From positions 248,001 through 312,000 of the forward strand of contig NZ_LMDN01000004.1 of assembly GCF_001425085.1 (NCBI RefSeq): a DNA stretch of 64,000 nucleotides. The letters are read 5' to 3'. The stretch is from Leifsonia sp. Root4. GTDB taxonomy: Bacteria > Actinomycetota > Actinomycetes > Actinomycetales > Microbacteriaceae. The notes under the pieces were generated by a model, which saw only the letters and a program-made list of their open reading frames with translations, was not told the DNA's origin and searched no databases. Shown piece after piece: positions 51,120-60,161 of this stretch. Each line of letters starts with the position of its first letter. The first letter of the stretch is position 1. The position numbers and the translations under genes are program-made.

Positions 51120-52081
51120 GAGATGCCCCGTACTTCGACGGTCGCCGGCTCGGTGCCGTCCTCCGGGCTGCCGGGGGCGAGCGCGGAGTCGCGAACGGCG
51201 CCGGGAACAACCCTGCGCAGATCGATCACCGGCATGTCGCCGTCGGTCTGGATCGAGTCACCGCCGCCGTTGCGGGAGTGGTAGCCGGTGGAGAAGTCTC
51301 GGATGACGAGCAGGCGCGCGGCCGGCTCCGCCCCGCGCACGGTGGCGATGATGTGGTCCCGCTCGACGTCGGTGTTCGCGTCGATCTTGTGCGTGATCTG
51401 CAGCGTGAACAGCGAGAAGCCGACGGCGCGGTCGAAGGTTCCGGCGGCGAGCCACTCCACCCGGTGGCCGCCCGGCAGCATCCATCCCTCCGGGCAACGC
51501 CAGAACCGCACGTGATGGCGCTTGGCCGGGTTGCCGGCCACCTCCTGCTGGTAGGCGAAGTCCTGTTGGCGCTCGAACAGGAACAGCGGGCTGACCGGCG
51601 CCTCGTCGTAGCTGCGGCGCGAGAGCGTCGACGTGACGATGCGCCAGCTCGAGGCCAGCGTCAGCTCGTCGGCGCGGGTCCAACCGGCCGCCTCCATGGT
51701 CTGCTCCAGCTGCTGCGCGCTGCCGAGAAGTGCGAGGTTGACCGGATCGCCCAGCAGACCGTCGCTCGTGCGGGTGCGCCCGATGAAGTAGTTGGGGACG
51801 TAGAGCTGCGTGAGGATCCGGTGCAGCCGCGGCAGCACGAGGTATGCCAGCAGCAGCCAGAAGGCGAGCAGGAACAGCAGGCCGGCCCAGCCCCATTCCA
51901 GGCTCTCGGTCGCGAGCAACACGGCCAACCAGACCGCGGCGAGGCCGGCGAAGACGAAGAAGAAGTTGTCGAGCGCCGCAGTGAATGAGCGGCGCCTGAC
52001 GCGCGCGGGCGCTGGGCGCTTCTCGACCTCCGGAGCCGCAGGTGCTGGCATGACGTCATCGTATCCGCTCGGCTCCGACAT
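51116..52081 (-). CDS. LssY C-terminal domain-like membrane protein
   Basis: 321-residue protein. Two adjacent hydrophobic helices (about residues 38-80, with the segment WGWAGLLFLLAFWLLLAYLV) are followed by a soluble domain with NYFIGRTRTSDGLLGDPVNL, the paired SSWRIVTSTLSRRSYDEAPV segment and WMLPGGHRVEWLAAGTFDRA. This pattern is the LssY_C domain, described from a Legionella secretion-associated protein but common in actinobacteria; the function is unclear. The frame extends 88 codons further upstream, overlapping the divergent gene; I chose the ATG at 52081, with one at 52051 as alternative. Confidence 0.75.
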   Translation of the reverse strand: MSEPSGYDDVMPAPAAPEVEKRPAPARVRRRSFTAALDNFFFVFAGLAAVWLAVLLATESLEWGWAGLLFLLAFWLLLAYLVLPRLHRILTQLYVPNYFIGRTRTSDGLLGDPVNLALLGSAQQLEQTMEAAGWTRADELTLASSWRIVTSTLSRRSYDEAPVSPLFLFERQQDFAYQQEVAGNPAKRHHVRFWRCPEGWMLPGGHRVEWLAAGTFDRAVGFSLFTLQITHKIDANTDVERDHIIATVRGAEPAARLLVIRDFSTGYHSRNGGGDSIQTDGDMPVIDLRRVVPGAVRDSALAPGSPEDGTEPATVEVRGIS

Positions 52082-52166
52082 CGCGCGGGCCGCGGCACCC
52101 CGCGAGCGACGGTGATGTCCGATTCCGGCGAACGCAGCGACGGCGGGCATCGCTATCGTGATCCAC

Positions 52167-52970
52167 ATGATGAACACGGATGCCACCACCACCAGTGCCC
52201 CGACCGCCGACCGCGCCACCGAGTTGCTGCGCCTGCACGAAGCGCCGGAGCTGCTGCAGCTCGTCAACGTCTGGGACGTGGTCAGCGCCAGGGCCGTCGC
52301 CGCGCTGCCGGAGACGCGGGCGCTGGCCACCGCCAGCCACTCCATCGCCGCGAGCTTCGGCTACCCGGACGGCGAGGCGATCCCTCGGGACCTCATGCTC
52401 GACATGGTCGGCCGCATCGCCGCCGCGACGGAGCTGCCGGTGACGGCCGACCTCGAGGCGGGATACGGCGACGCGGGAGAGACCATGCGCCGCGCGATCG
52501 CCGTCGGCGTCGTCGGTGCGAACATCGAGGACGAGCTGAGGCCGCTGCACGAGTCGGCCGCTCTCATGGCGGCCGTCACCGCGGCCGGGGAGGCCGAGGG
52601 CGTTCCCGTCGTCCTGAACGCCCGCACCGACGCCTTCCTGCGGGGCGGTGACCGACCGATCGATGTGATCGTCGCCGATGCGATCGAGCGCGGTCTCGCC
52701 TACCTCGATGCCGGCGCCGCCTGCGTCTTCGTTCCCGGCAACTTCGGAGAGGACGTCGTCACCCAACTCGTCGACGCCTTCGGCGAGCGCCGCCTCAGCG
52801 TGATCGGGCTGCCCGCGCTGCCCTCCCCCGCGCGCCTGGCCGAGCTCGGCGTCGCGCGCGTCTCGTACGGACCGTACGTGCAGCGCGTCGCACTCACCGC
52901 GCTGCAGGATGTGGCATCCACGCTCTACGCCGGCGGCGTGATTCCGGAGGGAACCCGCGCCCTCAACTGA
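52167..52970 (+). CDS. Isocitrate lyase/PEP mutase-like protein
   Basis: About 267 residues of the PEP mutase/isocitrate lyase superfamily barrel. VNVWDVVSARAVAAL, VTADLEAGYGD (metal ligands), GANIEDELRPL and VVLNARTDAFL are the family positions. The KRCGH cysteine loop of true lyases is replaced by DELRPLHES, so it lacks the methylisocitrate-lyase site and is one of the many oxaloacetate-hydrolase/PEP-mutase-like proteins of unknown substrate. Start uncertain: GTG at 52158 or ATGs at 52167 and 52170, none with a strong ribosome site. Confidence 0.82.
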   Translation: MMNTDATTTSAPTADRATELLRLHEAPELLQLVNVWDVVSARAVAALPETRALATASHSIAASFGYPDGEAIPRDLMLDMVGRIAAATELPVTADLEAGYGDAGETMRRAIAVGVVGANIEDELRPLHESAALMAAVTAAGEAEGVPVVLNARTDAFLRGGDRPIDVIVADAIERGLAYLDAGAACVFVPGNFGEDVVTQLVDAFGERRLSVIGLPALPSPARLAELGVARVSYGPYVQRVALTALQDVASTLYAGGVIPEGTRALN

Positions 52971-52983
52971 CGCCTCGGAGGCC

Positions 52984-53015
52984 GGCGCCGCCGTGTATCA
53001 CTGCACGGCGGCGCC
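52984..53015 (+). terminator. Hairpin after the PEP-mutase-like gene
   Basis: GGCGCCGCCGTG (52984-52995) pairs exactly with CACGGCGGCGCC (53004-53015) around an 8-base loop, 14 bases after the stop codon. Confidence 0.65.
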
Positions 53016-53099
53016 CGTGCGCTCGCTAGAATCGGGAGGCTCAGTACCCGCTGAATCAGGGGCGCTGAGAACACGGCGACGAGCGCAGGCGAGGGAACA

Positions 53100-55514
53100 A
53101 TGACCGCAGTACACGAACTCCGGGCGGTCGACATCGTCGCACCGCTCACGCTCGATGAGAAGCTCCAGCTACTCTCGGGCACGAGCATGTGGCTGGCGGC
53201 CGGCGTCGGCGATGTGCCGCCGGTGTTGCTCGCGAACGGGCCGAACGGTGTCGCCAAGCAGGCGGCGGACGGCGACCATGTCGGCGGCGGCGAGATGCTG
53301 CCGGCCACGTGCTTCCCCTCGTCATCCGTTCTCGCCAGCAGCTGGGACGTTCCCCTGCTTGAGGAGGTCGGTGCCGCGCTCGGTCGTGAGGCCCGCGCCA
53401 AGGAGGTCGGCGTGCTGCTCGGCCCCGGCCTCAACATCAAGCGCCATCCGGGCGGCGGCCGGGTCTTCGAGTACTTCTCCGAAGATCCGTTGCTGGCCGG
53501 CAAGGTCGCCGCGGCGCTCGTGCGCGGCGTGCAATCGGAGGGCGTCGGTTCCTCGATCAAGCACTTCGCCGCCAACAACCAAGAGACGTACCGGATGCGG
53601 CTCGACTCGGTCATCGACGAGCGCACCCTGCGTGAGATCTACCTCAGCGGCTTCGAGATCGCCGTGCGCGAGTCGGAGCCGTGGACCGTCATGACGTCAT
53701 ACAACCTGCTGAACGGTGAGCACACCGGCGAATCCCGGCGGCTGATCGCCGAGATCCTGCGGGAGGAGTGGGGCTTCGCCGGCCTCGTGATGAGTGACTG
53801 GTTCGCCGTCGCCGATCGCCCGACCGCCGTGCGCGCCGGCCTCGACCTCGAGATGCCCGGCAACGGTGGCGCATGGGCCGAGCGCGTCAAGAAGGCCATC
53901 GCCGACGGCAGCCTCAGCATGGCCGACGTCGACCGTGCGGCCGAGCGCGTCGCCGCCCTCGCCCTGCGCGCCCGCGCCGAAGCCACCGGTCGCCCGACCG
54001 AGATCGACCTCGAGGCCCACCACGAGCTTGCCCGCCGTGCCGCCGCGGCCGGCGCCGTGCTGCTCGCCAACGACGGAATCCTGCCGCTCCGCGCAGAGGG
54101 CAGCATCGCCGTCATCGGGCCGGCGGCCGAGACGCCGCGCTTCCAGGGTGTCGGCAGCTCGCTGGTCAACGCGCGCAGGGTCGAGAACATGCTCGACAGC
54201 CTCCGCGCGCGCCTCGGCGATGCCGCCACCCTCGGCTTCACCCCCGGCTACGACCTCACCGACGGCTCCGCCTCTGCCGCGCAGTTGCAGGATGCCGCAG
54301 AGCTCGCCGCGGCATCCGACACCGTCATCCTCATGCTCGCCATCCCGGCCGGCAAGGAGGCGGAGGGCATCGACCGCGAGAACATCACCTTCCCGCAGGG
54401 CATGAATGAGCTCGTGCGCCGGGTCACCGCCGCGAACCCCCGCACCGTCGTCGTGCTGGTCAACGGCGCCCCGCTCGAGCTGCCGTGGGCCGACGACGCC
54501 GCCGCCCTGCTCGAGACCTACCTCGGCGGCGAGGCGGGCGGCCCGGCGATCGTCGATGTGCTCTTCGGCGACGCGGAGCCCGGTGGCCGACTCGGCGAGA
54601 GCTTCCCCGTCGCGGTGGCCGACCTGCCCGCCAGCGCGAACTTCCCGACCACCCTGACCCAGGTGCAGTACCGCGAGAACCTCTATGTCGGTTATCGCTT
54701 CCACGACAGCTTCGGCATCGCCCCGCGCTTCGCCTTCGGGCACGGCCTCGGCTACACCACGATCGAGTTCGGACCGGTCACGGTCAGCGGAGCCGCACCG
54801 GATCTCACGGTGAGCCTCGAGCTGAAGAACACCGGCCCGCGCGCCGGTTCCGAGGTCGTGCAGCTCTACGTGCACGCGAGCGACTCGGCCGTGCACCGGC
54901 CGGAGCAGGAGCTCAAGGCCTTCACGAAGGTGCACCTCGCCGCCGGCGAGACGCAGACGGTGAGCCTCACGCTCGATGCGCGCTCCTTCGCCGTGTACGA
55001 CGTCGCGGCATCCGACTGGGCCAGCGAACCCGGCAGCTACGAGCTCCGCGTCGGCGCGTCCTCGCGTGACATCCGCGTCACTCACACCGTGGAGCTGGAG
55101 AGGGGAACCCGCCCGACGCCCGTCGCCCGGCCCGCCGCGGCCGTCGCAACCGAGACGGAGTTCGGCCGTCTGCTCGGCCGCCCGGTGCCCCGGGCCCGCG
55201 GCCTGCTGCCGTACACGACCGACTCGGCCATCAACGATCTGACGAGCACCTGGCTGGGGCGCCGCCTGCACGGCGCGCTCCTCGGGGTGATCTCGAAGCA
55301 GCTGCCGGACACCGCCGACAGCGATGCGAAGGCGATGATGGAGGCCGTGGTCGGCGGGATGCCGTTGCGCGCGCTCGTCGCCAACTCCGGCGGCAAGGTC
55401 TCCTTCGACACGATCGAGCGCATCATCGCCGTGCTCAATGCTCTGTCACCCGCGGCAGGGCGCGCACGCCGCGCCGCCGCGTCTGCCTCCACTTCCTCTG
55501 CGGCGCGCGGTTAA
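53100..55514 (+). CDS. Glycoside hydrolase family 3 beta-glucosidase
   Basis: 804-residue GH3 enzyme that releases terminal beta-linked sugars. The N-terminal barrel contains GVLLGPGLNIKRHPGGGRVF, the KHFAANNQE substrate motif and the nucleophile Asp233 in GLVMSDWF. The second GH3 domain (about 310-560) has FQGVGSSLVNARRVENMLDS and GGEAGGPAIVDVLFGDAEPG. A fibronectin-III-like domain (about 580-670) follows, then about 130 residues ending in an Ala/Ser-rich tail. No signal peptide, so it acts on imported oligosaccharides. ATG after GAGGGAA. Confidence 0.93.
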   Translation: MTAVHELRAVDIVAPLTLDEKLQLLSGTSMWLAAGVGDVPPVLLANGPNGVAKQAADGDHVGGGEMLPATCFPSSSVLASSWDVPLLEEVGAALGREARAKEVGVLLGPGLNIKRHPGGGRVFEYFSEDPLLAGKVAAALVRGVQSEGVGSSIKHFAANNQETYRMRLDSVIDERTLREIYLSGFEIAVRESEPWTVMTSYNLLNGEHTGESRRLIAEILREEWGFAGLVMSDWFAVADRPTAVRAGLDLEMPGNGGAWAERVKKAIADGSLSMADVDRAAERVAALALRARAEATGRPTEIDLEAHHELARRAAAAGAVLLANDGILPLRAEGSIAVIGPAAETPRFQGVGSSLVNARRVENMLDSLRARLGDAATLGFTPGYDLTDGSASAAQLQDAAELAAASDTVILMLAIPAGKEAEGIDRENITFPQGMNELVRRVTAANPRTVVVLVNGAPLELPWADDAAALLETYLGGEAGGPAIVDVLFGDAEPGGRLGESFPVAVADLPASANFPTTLTQVQYRENLYVGYRFHDSFGIAPRFAFGHGLGYTTIEFGPVTVSGAAPDLTVSLELKNTGPRAGSEVVQLYVHASDSAVHRPEQELKAFTKVHLAAGETQTVSLTLDARSFAVYDVAASDWASEPGSYELRVGASSRDIRVTHTVELERGTRPTPVARPAAAVATETEFGRLLGRPVPRARGLLPYTTDSAINDLTSTWLGRRLHGALLGVISKQLPDTADSDAKAMMEAVVGGMPLRALVANSGGKVSFDTIERIIAVLNALSPAAGRARRAAASASTSSAARG

Positions 55515-55526
55515 GGGGCGCGGCTC

Positions 55527-55934
55527 ATGCTCAGAACGATGCTCAGCGGCAAGATCCACCGTGCGACCGTCACCCACGCCGATCTCGACTACGTCGGCTC
55601 GATCACGATCGACCACGACCTCCTCGACGCGGCCGGCATCCTGCCCGGCGAGCTGGTCGCCGTCGTCGACGTCACGAATGGCGCGCGGCTTGAGACGTAC
55701 ACGATCTCCGGCGAGCGCGGCAGCGGCGTCGTCGGCATCAACGGCGCTGCCGCCCACCTCGTGCATCCAGGCGACATCGTGATCATCATCGCCTACGGCC
55801 AGATGTCGACCGAGGAGGCGCTCGTCTTCGAGCCGCACGTCGTGCACGTCGACGCCTCGAATCGGATCATCGCCGTCGGCACGGATGCCGCGGAATCCCT
55901 CGTGGCCGGGCTGCACCGCCCGCCGCACGCCTAG
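55527..55934 (+). CDS. panD: Aspartate 1-decarboxylase
   Basis: 135-residue PanD proenzyme that makes beta-alanine for pantothenate and CoA. The self-cleavage site is Gly24-Ser25 in YVGSITID, which creates the pyruvoyl group. [40 protein letters not shown] and [20 protein letters not shown] match the family. It lies only 12 bases after the GH3 gene but shares no pathway with it. panC/panB are not nearby. Confidence 0.95.
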   Translation: MLRTMLSGKIHRATVTHADLDYVGSITIDHDLLDAAGILPGELVAVVDVTNGARLETYTISGERGSGVVGINGAAAHLVHPGDIVIIIAYGQMSTEEALVFEPHVVHVDASNRIIAVGTDAAESLVAGLHRPPHA

Positions 55935-56060
55935 GCGCATCCGCCGCGCGGCTAGGCGCAGTATCCCCCGCGCGAGGGATGCCGGGGGCTGGGCGCACTC
56001 AATAGGCTGAGAGTGGCGGGGCATCCCGTCGAAAAGCATGGCGAGGTGCATCTCGCCGAG

Positions 56061-56128
56061 CAGCGGTGGCGGTTTTGCAGGTTCCTTGGTGGGGGCTGCC
56101 GCCTTTCGCGGCGCTGGCGCGCCGCGCG
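56061..56128. repeat. 68-base dispersed repeat with terminal hairpin, copy B
   Basis: Shares GGTGGCGGTT, TTGGTG and GGCTGCCGCCTTTCGCG with the copy at 60865. Its hairpin is CGCGGCGC-TGGC-GCGCCGCG (56107-56126), which keeps pairing although one base pair differs from the other copies. Lies between panD and the ABC transporter genes. Confidence 0.7.
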
Positions 56129-56148
56129 CACGCGTTTGAGAGGAATCC

Positions 56149-57075
56149 ATGCCCATCGGAGTGCCCATCGAGTTCGCCGGGGTGACCAAGCGTTTCGGCG
56201 CCGTCAATGCCGTCAACGATCTCTCATTCACCGTCGAGCCCGGCCGGGTCACCGGCTTCCTCGGACCCAATGGAGCAGGCAAGACGACGAGCCTGCGCAT
56301 GCTGCTCGGCCTCGTGAAGCCGACGAGCGGAACGGCCACCTTCGGCGGTGTGCCGTATCGCAAGCTGCCGAGCCCGCTGACGACCGTCGGCGCCGCGCTC
56401 GAGGCCGCGAGCTTCCACCCCGGTCGCACGGCCCGCAACCACCTCGGCGTCTACGCGAAGGCGGCCGGCCTCGACACCGCGCGCGTTGACGTCGTGCTCG
56501 AGAAGGTCGGACTGGCCGAGTACGGCAACCGTCGGGTCGGCGGTTACTCGCTCGGCATGCGGCAGCGCCTCGGCCTCGCCGGCACCCTGCTCGGCGACCC
56601 TGGCGTGCTGGTGCTCGACGAACCCATCAATGGCCTCGATCCGGAGGGCATCAAGTGGATCCGCATGTTCCTGCGGGAACTCGCGGCGGAGGGTCGCACC
56701 GTGCTGGTGAGCTCTCACCTGCTCAGCGAGGTGCAGCAGAGCGTCGACGAGGTCGTGATCATCGCGCGCGGGCAGCTCGTGCACCGCGGCCCGCTCTCCA
56801 GTCTCGACTCCGAGAAGGCCCCGCACGTCATCGCCGACTCGCCGAACCGCGAGGCCCTAGCTGCCGCGCTCGGCGCCGCAGGACTTGAGTACTCGATGGG
56901 CCGCGGCGGGCTGCTCGTCGCGGCAGCCGACCCCGCCCAGGTCGGCAGCATCGCCTTCGCGGCCGGCGTCGAGATCAGCGCGCTGCACCGCCAGAAGGCC
57001 GGCCTGGAGGATTCCTTCCTCGCCCTGGTCTCCAACGGCCATGTCTCCTCTGGAGCAGAAGGGGACGCACGATGA
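56149..57075 (+). CDS. ABC transporter ATP-binding protein
   Basis: 308-residue ATPase of an ABC-2 type exporter. Walker A is GFLGPNGAGKTTSLRML, the Q-loop region is VGAALEAASF, the signature GGYSLGMRQRLGLA, Walker B VLVLDEPINGLDPEG and the switch SSHLLSEV. The C-terminal 90 residues are the extra domain typical of drug and bacteriocin exporters of the CcmA/BcrA group. Its TGA overlaps the ATG of the permease gene (57072-57075). Confidence 0.93.
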   Translation: MPIGVPIEFAGVTKRFGAVNAVNDLSFTVEPGRVTGFLGPNGAGKTTSLRMLLGLVKPTSGTATFGGVPYRKLPSPLTTVGAALEAASFHPGRTARNHLGVYAKAAGLDTARVDVVLEKVGLAEYGNRRVGGYSLGMRQRLGLAGTLLGDPGVLVLDEPINGLDPEGIKWIRMFLRELAAEGRTVLVSSHLLSEVQQSVDEVVIIARGQLVHRGPLSSLDSEKAPHVIADSPNREALAAALGAAGLEYSMGRGGLLVAAADPAQVGSIAFAAGVEISALHRQKAGLEDSFLALVSNGHVSSGAEGDAR

Positions 57076-57902
57076 CCTTTATGAATGCACTGTCTGCCGA
57101 GTTCGCGAAGCTCTTCACCACCCGGCTGTGGTGGATCCTGGCTCTCACCCTCTTCCTCTACGTCGGTGCCATGGCCGGCGGGCTCGGCGCCCTGTTCGGC
57201 TGGGCGGCATCCAATGCGGATGCCGGGGCATCGGCTGGCGTCTCGCCGCTGCCGGAGGGTCTCAACCTGCACGCCGTGATCTACAGCATGGCGACAACGA
57301 TCGGCTACGTCTTCCCCGTGCTGCTCGGCGCCTTCGCGGTGACCGGCGAGTTCCGGCACCAGACGCTCACTCCGACGTTCCTGGCCACGCCCCGCCGCGG
57401 CATCGTGCTCTCGGCGAAGGTGCTCTCGATGCTGCTCGTCGGTGCCGGGCTTGGTGTCGTCGCCTGGGTCGCGACGGTCGGTCTGGGCGCAGCGGCGCTC
57501 GGCGCATTCGACCTCGAGACCGGGCTCGGTGCGGAGGACAGCTGGACGATGATCGCCCGCGGCGTCCTGGCCATGGCGCTCTGGGCTGCCGTCGGTGTCG
57601 GCCTCGGCACCCTGGTGCCCAGCCAGGTTGCCGCGCTCATCATCGTGATCGCCTTCACCCAGTTCGTCGAGCCGACGCTGCGCCTCGCCGCATCGTTCAA
57701 CGAGGTCACGGCGAGCATCGCCCGCTTCCTGCCCGGCGCCGCCAGCGACGCGCTCGTCGGCGCGAGCTTCTACTCGATCGCCATGCCCGGTGGCGGTCCC
57801 GATGCGCTGCTCTGGTGGCAGGGTGGCATCATCCTGCTCGCGATCGCGATCGCCGCAACCATCGGCGGCTACTTCACCAGCTGGCGCCGCGACGTCACGT
57901 GA
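57072..57902 (+). CDS. ABC-2 type transporter permease
   Basis: 276-residue membrane partner of the ATPase before it. It has about six hydrophobic segments: residues 16-43, 68-90, 108-135, 150-180 and others, with a cytoplasmic LTPTFLATPRRGIVLSAKVL loop between early helices, typical of ABC-2 permeases. An ALGAFDLETGLGAEDSW stretch is the extracellular loop. The pair should export a drug, lipid or peptide; the substrate is not evident. Confidence 0.88.
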   Translation: MTFMNALSAEFAKLFTTRLWWILALTLFLYVGAMAGGLGALFGWAASNADAGASAGVSPLPEGLNLHAVIYSMATTIGYVFPVLLGAFAVTGEFRHQTLTPTFLATPRRGIVLSAKVLSMLLVGAGLGVVAWVATVGLGAAALGAFDLETGLGAEDSWTMIARGVLAMALWAAVGVGLGTLVPSQVAALIIVIAFTQFVEPTLRLAASFNEVTASIARFLPGAASDALVGASFYSIAMPGGGPDALLWWQGGIILLAIAIAATIGGYFTSWRRDVT

Positions 57903-57950
57903 TCCCGGGGCCCCCGGCCCGACGGAGTCCGCTCTGATTAGGCTGGGGGG

Positions 57951-59012
57951 ATGAGCAGCCAGTTTCGGGCGATTGTGGTCGATGAGTACTCGGGCGAGGA
58001 CGGGGCAGCGGATGCCGCAGGCCCCCGCCGTCGCGGAATGCTGCGCACACTCGACGAGGACTTCTTCAGCGCCGACGGCGACGACGCCCGCCCCCTACCG
58101 AGACCGGCAACGGGTGTCAGCATCGAGGTCGGCTACTCCAGCATCAACTACAAGGACGGCCTCGCGGTCGCCGGTCGGCCCGGCATCGTGCGGCGCCTGC
58201 CCCTGATCGCGGGCATCGACGTCGTCGGAACGGTGAGCGCCAGCGGCGACCCGCGCTGGGCACCAGGCGACACCGTCGTGCTCAACGGGGCTGGGCTCGG
58301 CGAGAGCCGACATGGTGGGCTCAGCGAGCACACCGTCGTCGACGGCACGTCGCTGCTGCGCCTGCCGAGCGCGATCAGCCAGCGCAGGGCCGCCGCGCTC
58401 GGTACGGCCGGCTTCACGGCCATGCTCGCGATGATGGCGCTCGAACGGCAGGGCATCGGCCCACGCTCCGGAGAGATCCTCGTCACGGGTGCAGCCGGCG
58501 GCGTCGGATCGGTTGCGGTGATGCTGCTCGCCCGTGCCGGCTACAGCGTGACGGCGGCATCCGGTCGGGCCGCAACGGAGGGCGACTACCTGCGCGCCCT
58601 GGGGGCGACCACGGTGATCGACCGCGCAGAGCTTCTCGAGCCGGGCAAGCCGCTGCAGAGCACCCGGTGGGCGGGAGCCGTCGACTCTCTCGGCGGCACG
58701 AGCCTGGCCACGGTGCTCGCCCAGATCAGTTACGGCGGCTCCGTGGCGAGTTGCGGCCTCGCGGCGGGTGCCGAACTGCCATCGACCGTGCTGCCGTTCA
58801 TCCTGCGTGGTGTCAATCTGCTCGGCGTGAACTCCGTCGACGCGCCCGTCGCGCTGCGCGAGGCGGCGTGGCTGCGTCTGGCGGCCGAGGCGCAGCTCGC
58901 CCTGCTCGACGAGCTCAGCACCGAGATCGGGCTCTCGGCGGTGCCGGAGACCGCCGAGGCGATCCTCGCCGGCACCGTGAGAGGTCGCACGATCGTGAAC
59001 GTCCGCGCCTGA
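57951..59012 (+). CDS. Zinc-free MDR oxidoreductase, AcuI/YhdH-like
   Basis: 353-residue medium-chain reductase of the acryloyl-CoA reductase (AcuI/YhdH) group. The N-terminal region VEVGYSSINYKDGLAVAGRP-like (IEVGYSSINYKDGLAVAGRP), PLIAGIDVVGTV, and the Rossmann ILVTGAAGGVGSVAVMLLAR are clear; zinc ligands are absent. The last 30 residues (AEAILAGTVRGRTIVNVRA) match the family. An insert of about 20 residues near the N-terminus lengthens it. NADPH-dependent reduction of an enoyl substrate is likely. Confidence 0.9.
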   Translation: MSSQFRAIVVDEYSGEDGAADAAGPRRRGMLRTLDEDFFSADGDDARPLPRPATGVSIEVGYSSINYKDGLAVAGRPGIVRRLPLIAGIDVVGTVSASGDPRWAPGDTVVLNGAGLGESRHGGLSEHTVVDGTSLLRLPSAISQRRAAALGTAGFTAMLAMMALERQGIGPRSGEILVTGAAGGVGSVAVMLLARAGYSVTAASGRAATEGDYLRALGATTVIDRAELLEPGKPLQSTRWAGAVDSLGGTSLATVLAQISYGGSVASCGLAAGAELPSTVLPFILRGVNLLGVNSVDAPVALREAAWLRLAAEAQLALLDELSTEIGLSAVPETAEAILAGTVRGRTIVNVRA

Positions 59013-59023
59013 GCACCGGTCCC

Positions 59024-60148
59024 ATGACGCCGCAGCTCACCCGCACGGAGGCGATCGCCAGACGCATGCACGACCATGCACTGTGGAGTCCCCGCGCCGA
59101 CGGCCCCGGCGAGATCGTGGCACACTTCACCGCCATGCAGGCGCAGGAGTATGGCTACGCGCTCTGGGCGACGGCCCAGCGCATGACGGTCCGGCCGGAT
59201 AACGCGAGACTCGCCGCTGCCGTGGACGCCGGCGACATTCTGCGCACACACGTGCTGCGCCCGACCTGGCACTTCGTCGCCCCGGCTGATGCGCGCTGGC
59301 TGCTGCATCTGACCGCACCCCGCGTGCAACGCATCAACGCGCCGTACCTGCGGCGCAACGACCTCGACGCCGCAACGCTGAACCGTGCCTTCGCGATCAT
59401 CGAGGCCGAGCTCGCCGGCGCGCGCCATCGCAGCCGGGCGCAGCTGCAGCAGCGGCTCGCGCTGGCGGGGCTCGAGTTCGGCGGCATGGCCATGGGCCTC
59501 GTGATGATGGAGGCCGAGCTGACGCGGCTGGTGATCAGCGGCGAGACACTCGGCAAGGCGCGGAGCTACGCACTCTTCGACGAGCGGGTGCCGCCCGCCG
59601 AGGCCGCCTTCGACCGGGAACGGGCGCTCTCCGAGCTGGTGGCGCGTTTCATTGCAACGCGCGGCCCCGTCACGCTGAAGGACTTCGCGGTGTGGAGCGG
59701 GCTGACCGTGCGCGATGCGGCCACGGGGCTCGCCATTGCCCACGACAGGGAGCCCGCGCGCTTCAGCGCGGTGACGGTCGAGGACTTCGACTGCTGGTGG
59801 GAGGATCCCGGCAGCCTGGCCGCCGCTCCAATCGCCCCGCGCGTGGATCTGGTGCAGGGCTACGACGAATACGTGATGTCGTACTTCCCGAGCAAGAAGC
59901 TCATGCAGTTGCCGGAATATACACCGACGGCCGAGTTCGGCCTCCTGCTACACACGGTGCTCATCGACGGTGTGATGGCCGGCCAGTGGAAGCACGTGCT
60001 CCGCTCCGGCGACGCGACCGTGCGGATTGCGCCGCTTCGCTCCTTCACCGGCGCCGAGCGGGAGGCCACCGAGCAGGCGGGCCGTGATTATGGGCGCTTC
60101 CTCGGCCTGCCCGCATCCGTCGAATGGCTGGGTGACTCCGACGCGTAA
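59024..60148 (+). CDS. Winged-helix DNA-binding-domain protein (HTH_42)
   Basis: 374-residue member of the winged-helix HTH_42 family related to AlkZ and YcaQ glycosylase-like proteins. It starts LTRTEAIARRMHDHALWSP and has AMQAQEYGYALWATAQR, HVLRPTWHFVAPADARWLLH, which holds the family's conserved W-H-F region, and GYDEYVMSY near the C-terminus. Such proteins may open interstrand crosslinks or be glycosylases; this branch is not characterised. The ATG at 59024 lies 11 bases after the reductase gene, so the two are probably co-transcribed. Confidence 0.82.
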   Translation: MTPQLTRTEAIARRMHDHALWSPRADGPGEIVAHFTAMQAQEYGYALWATAQRMTVRPDNARLAAAVDAGDILRTHVLRPTWHFVAPADARWLLHLTAPRVQRINAPYLRRNDLDAATLNRAFAIIEAELAGARHRSRAQLQQRLALAGLEFGGMAMGLVMMEAELTRLVISGETLGKARSYALFDERVPPAEAAFDRERALSELVARFIATRGPVTLKDFAVWSGLTVRDAATGLAIAHDREPARFSAVTVEDFDCWWEDPGSLAAAPIAPRVDLVQGYDEYVMSYFPSKKLMQLPEYTPTAEFGLLLHTVLIDGVMAGQWKHVLRSGDATVRIAPLRSFTGAEREATEQAGRDYGRFLGLPASVEWLGDSDA

Positions 60149-60161
60149 CTGCCTTGCCTGG

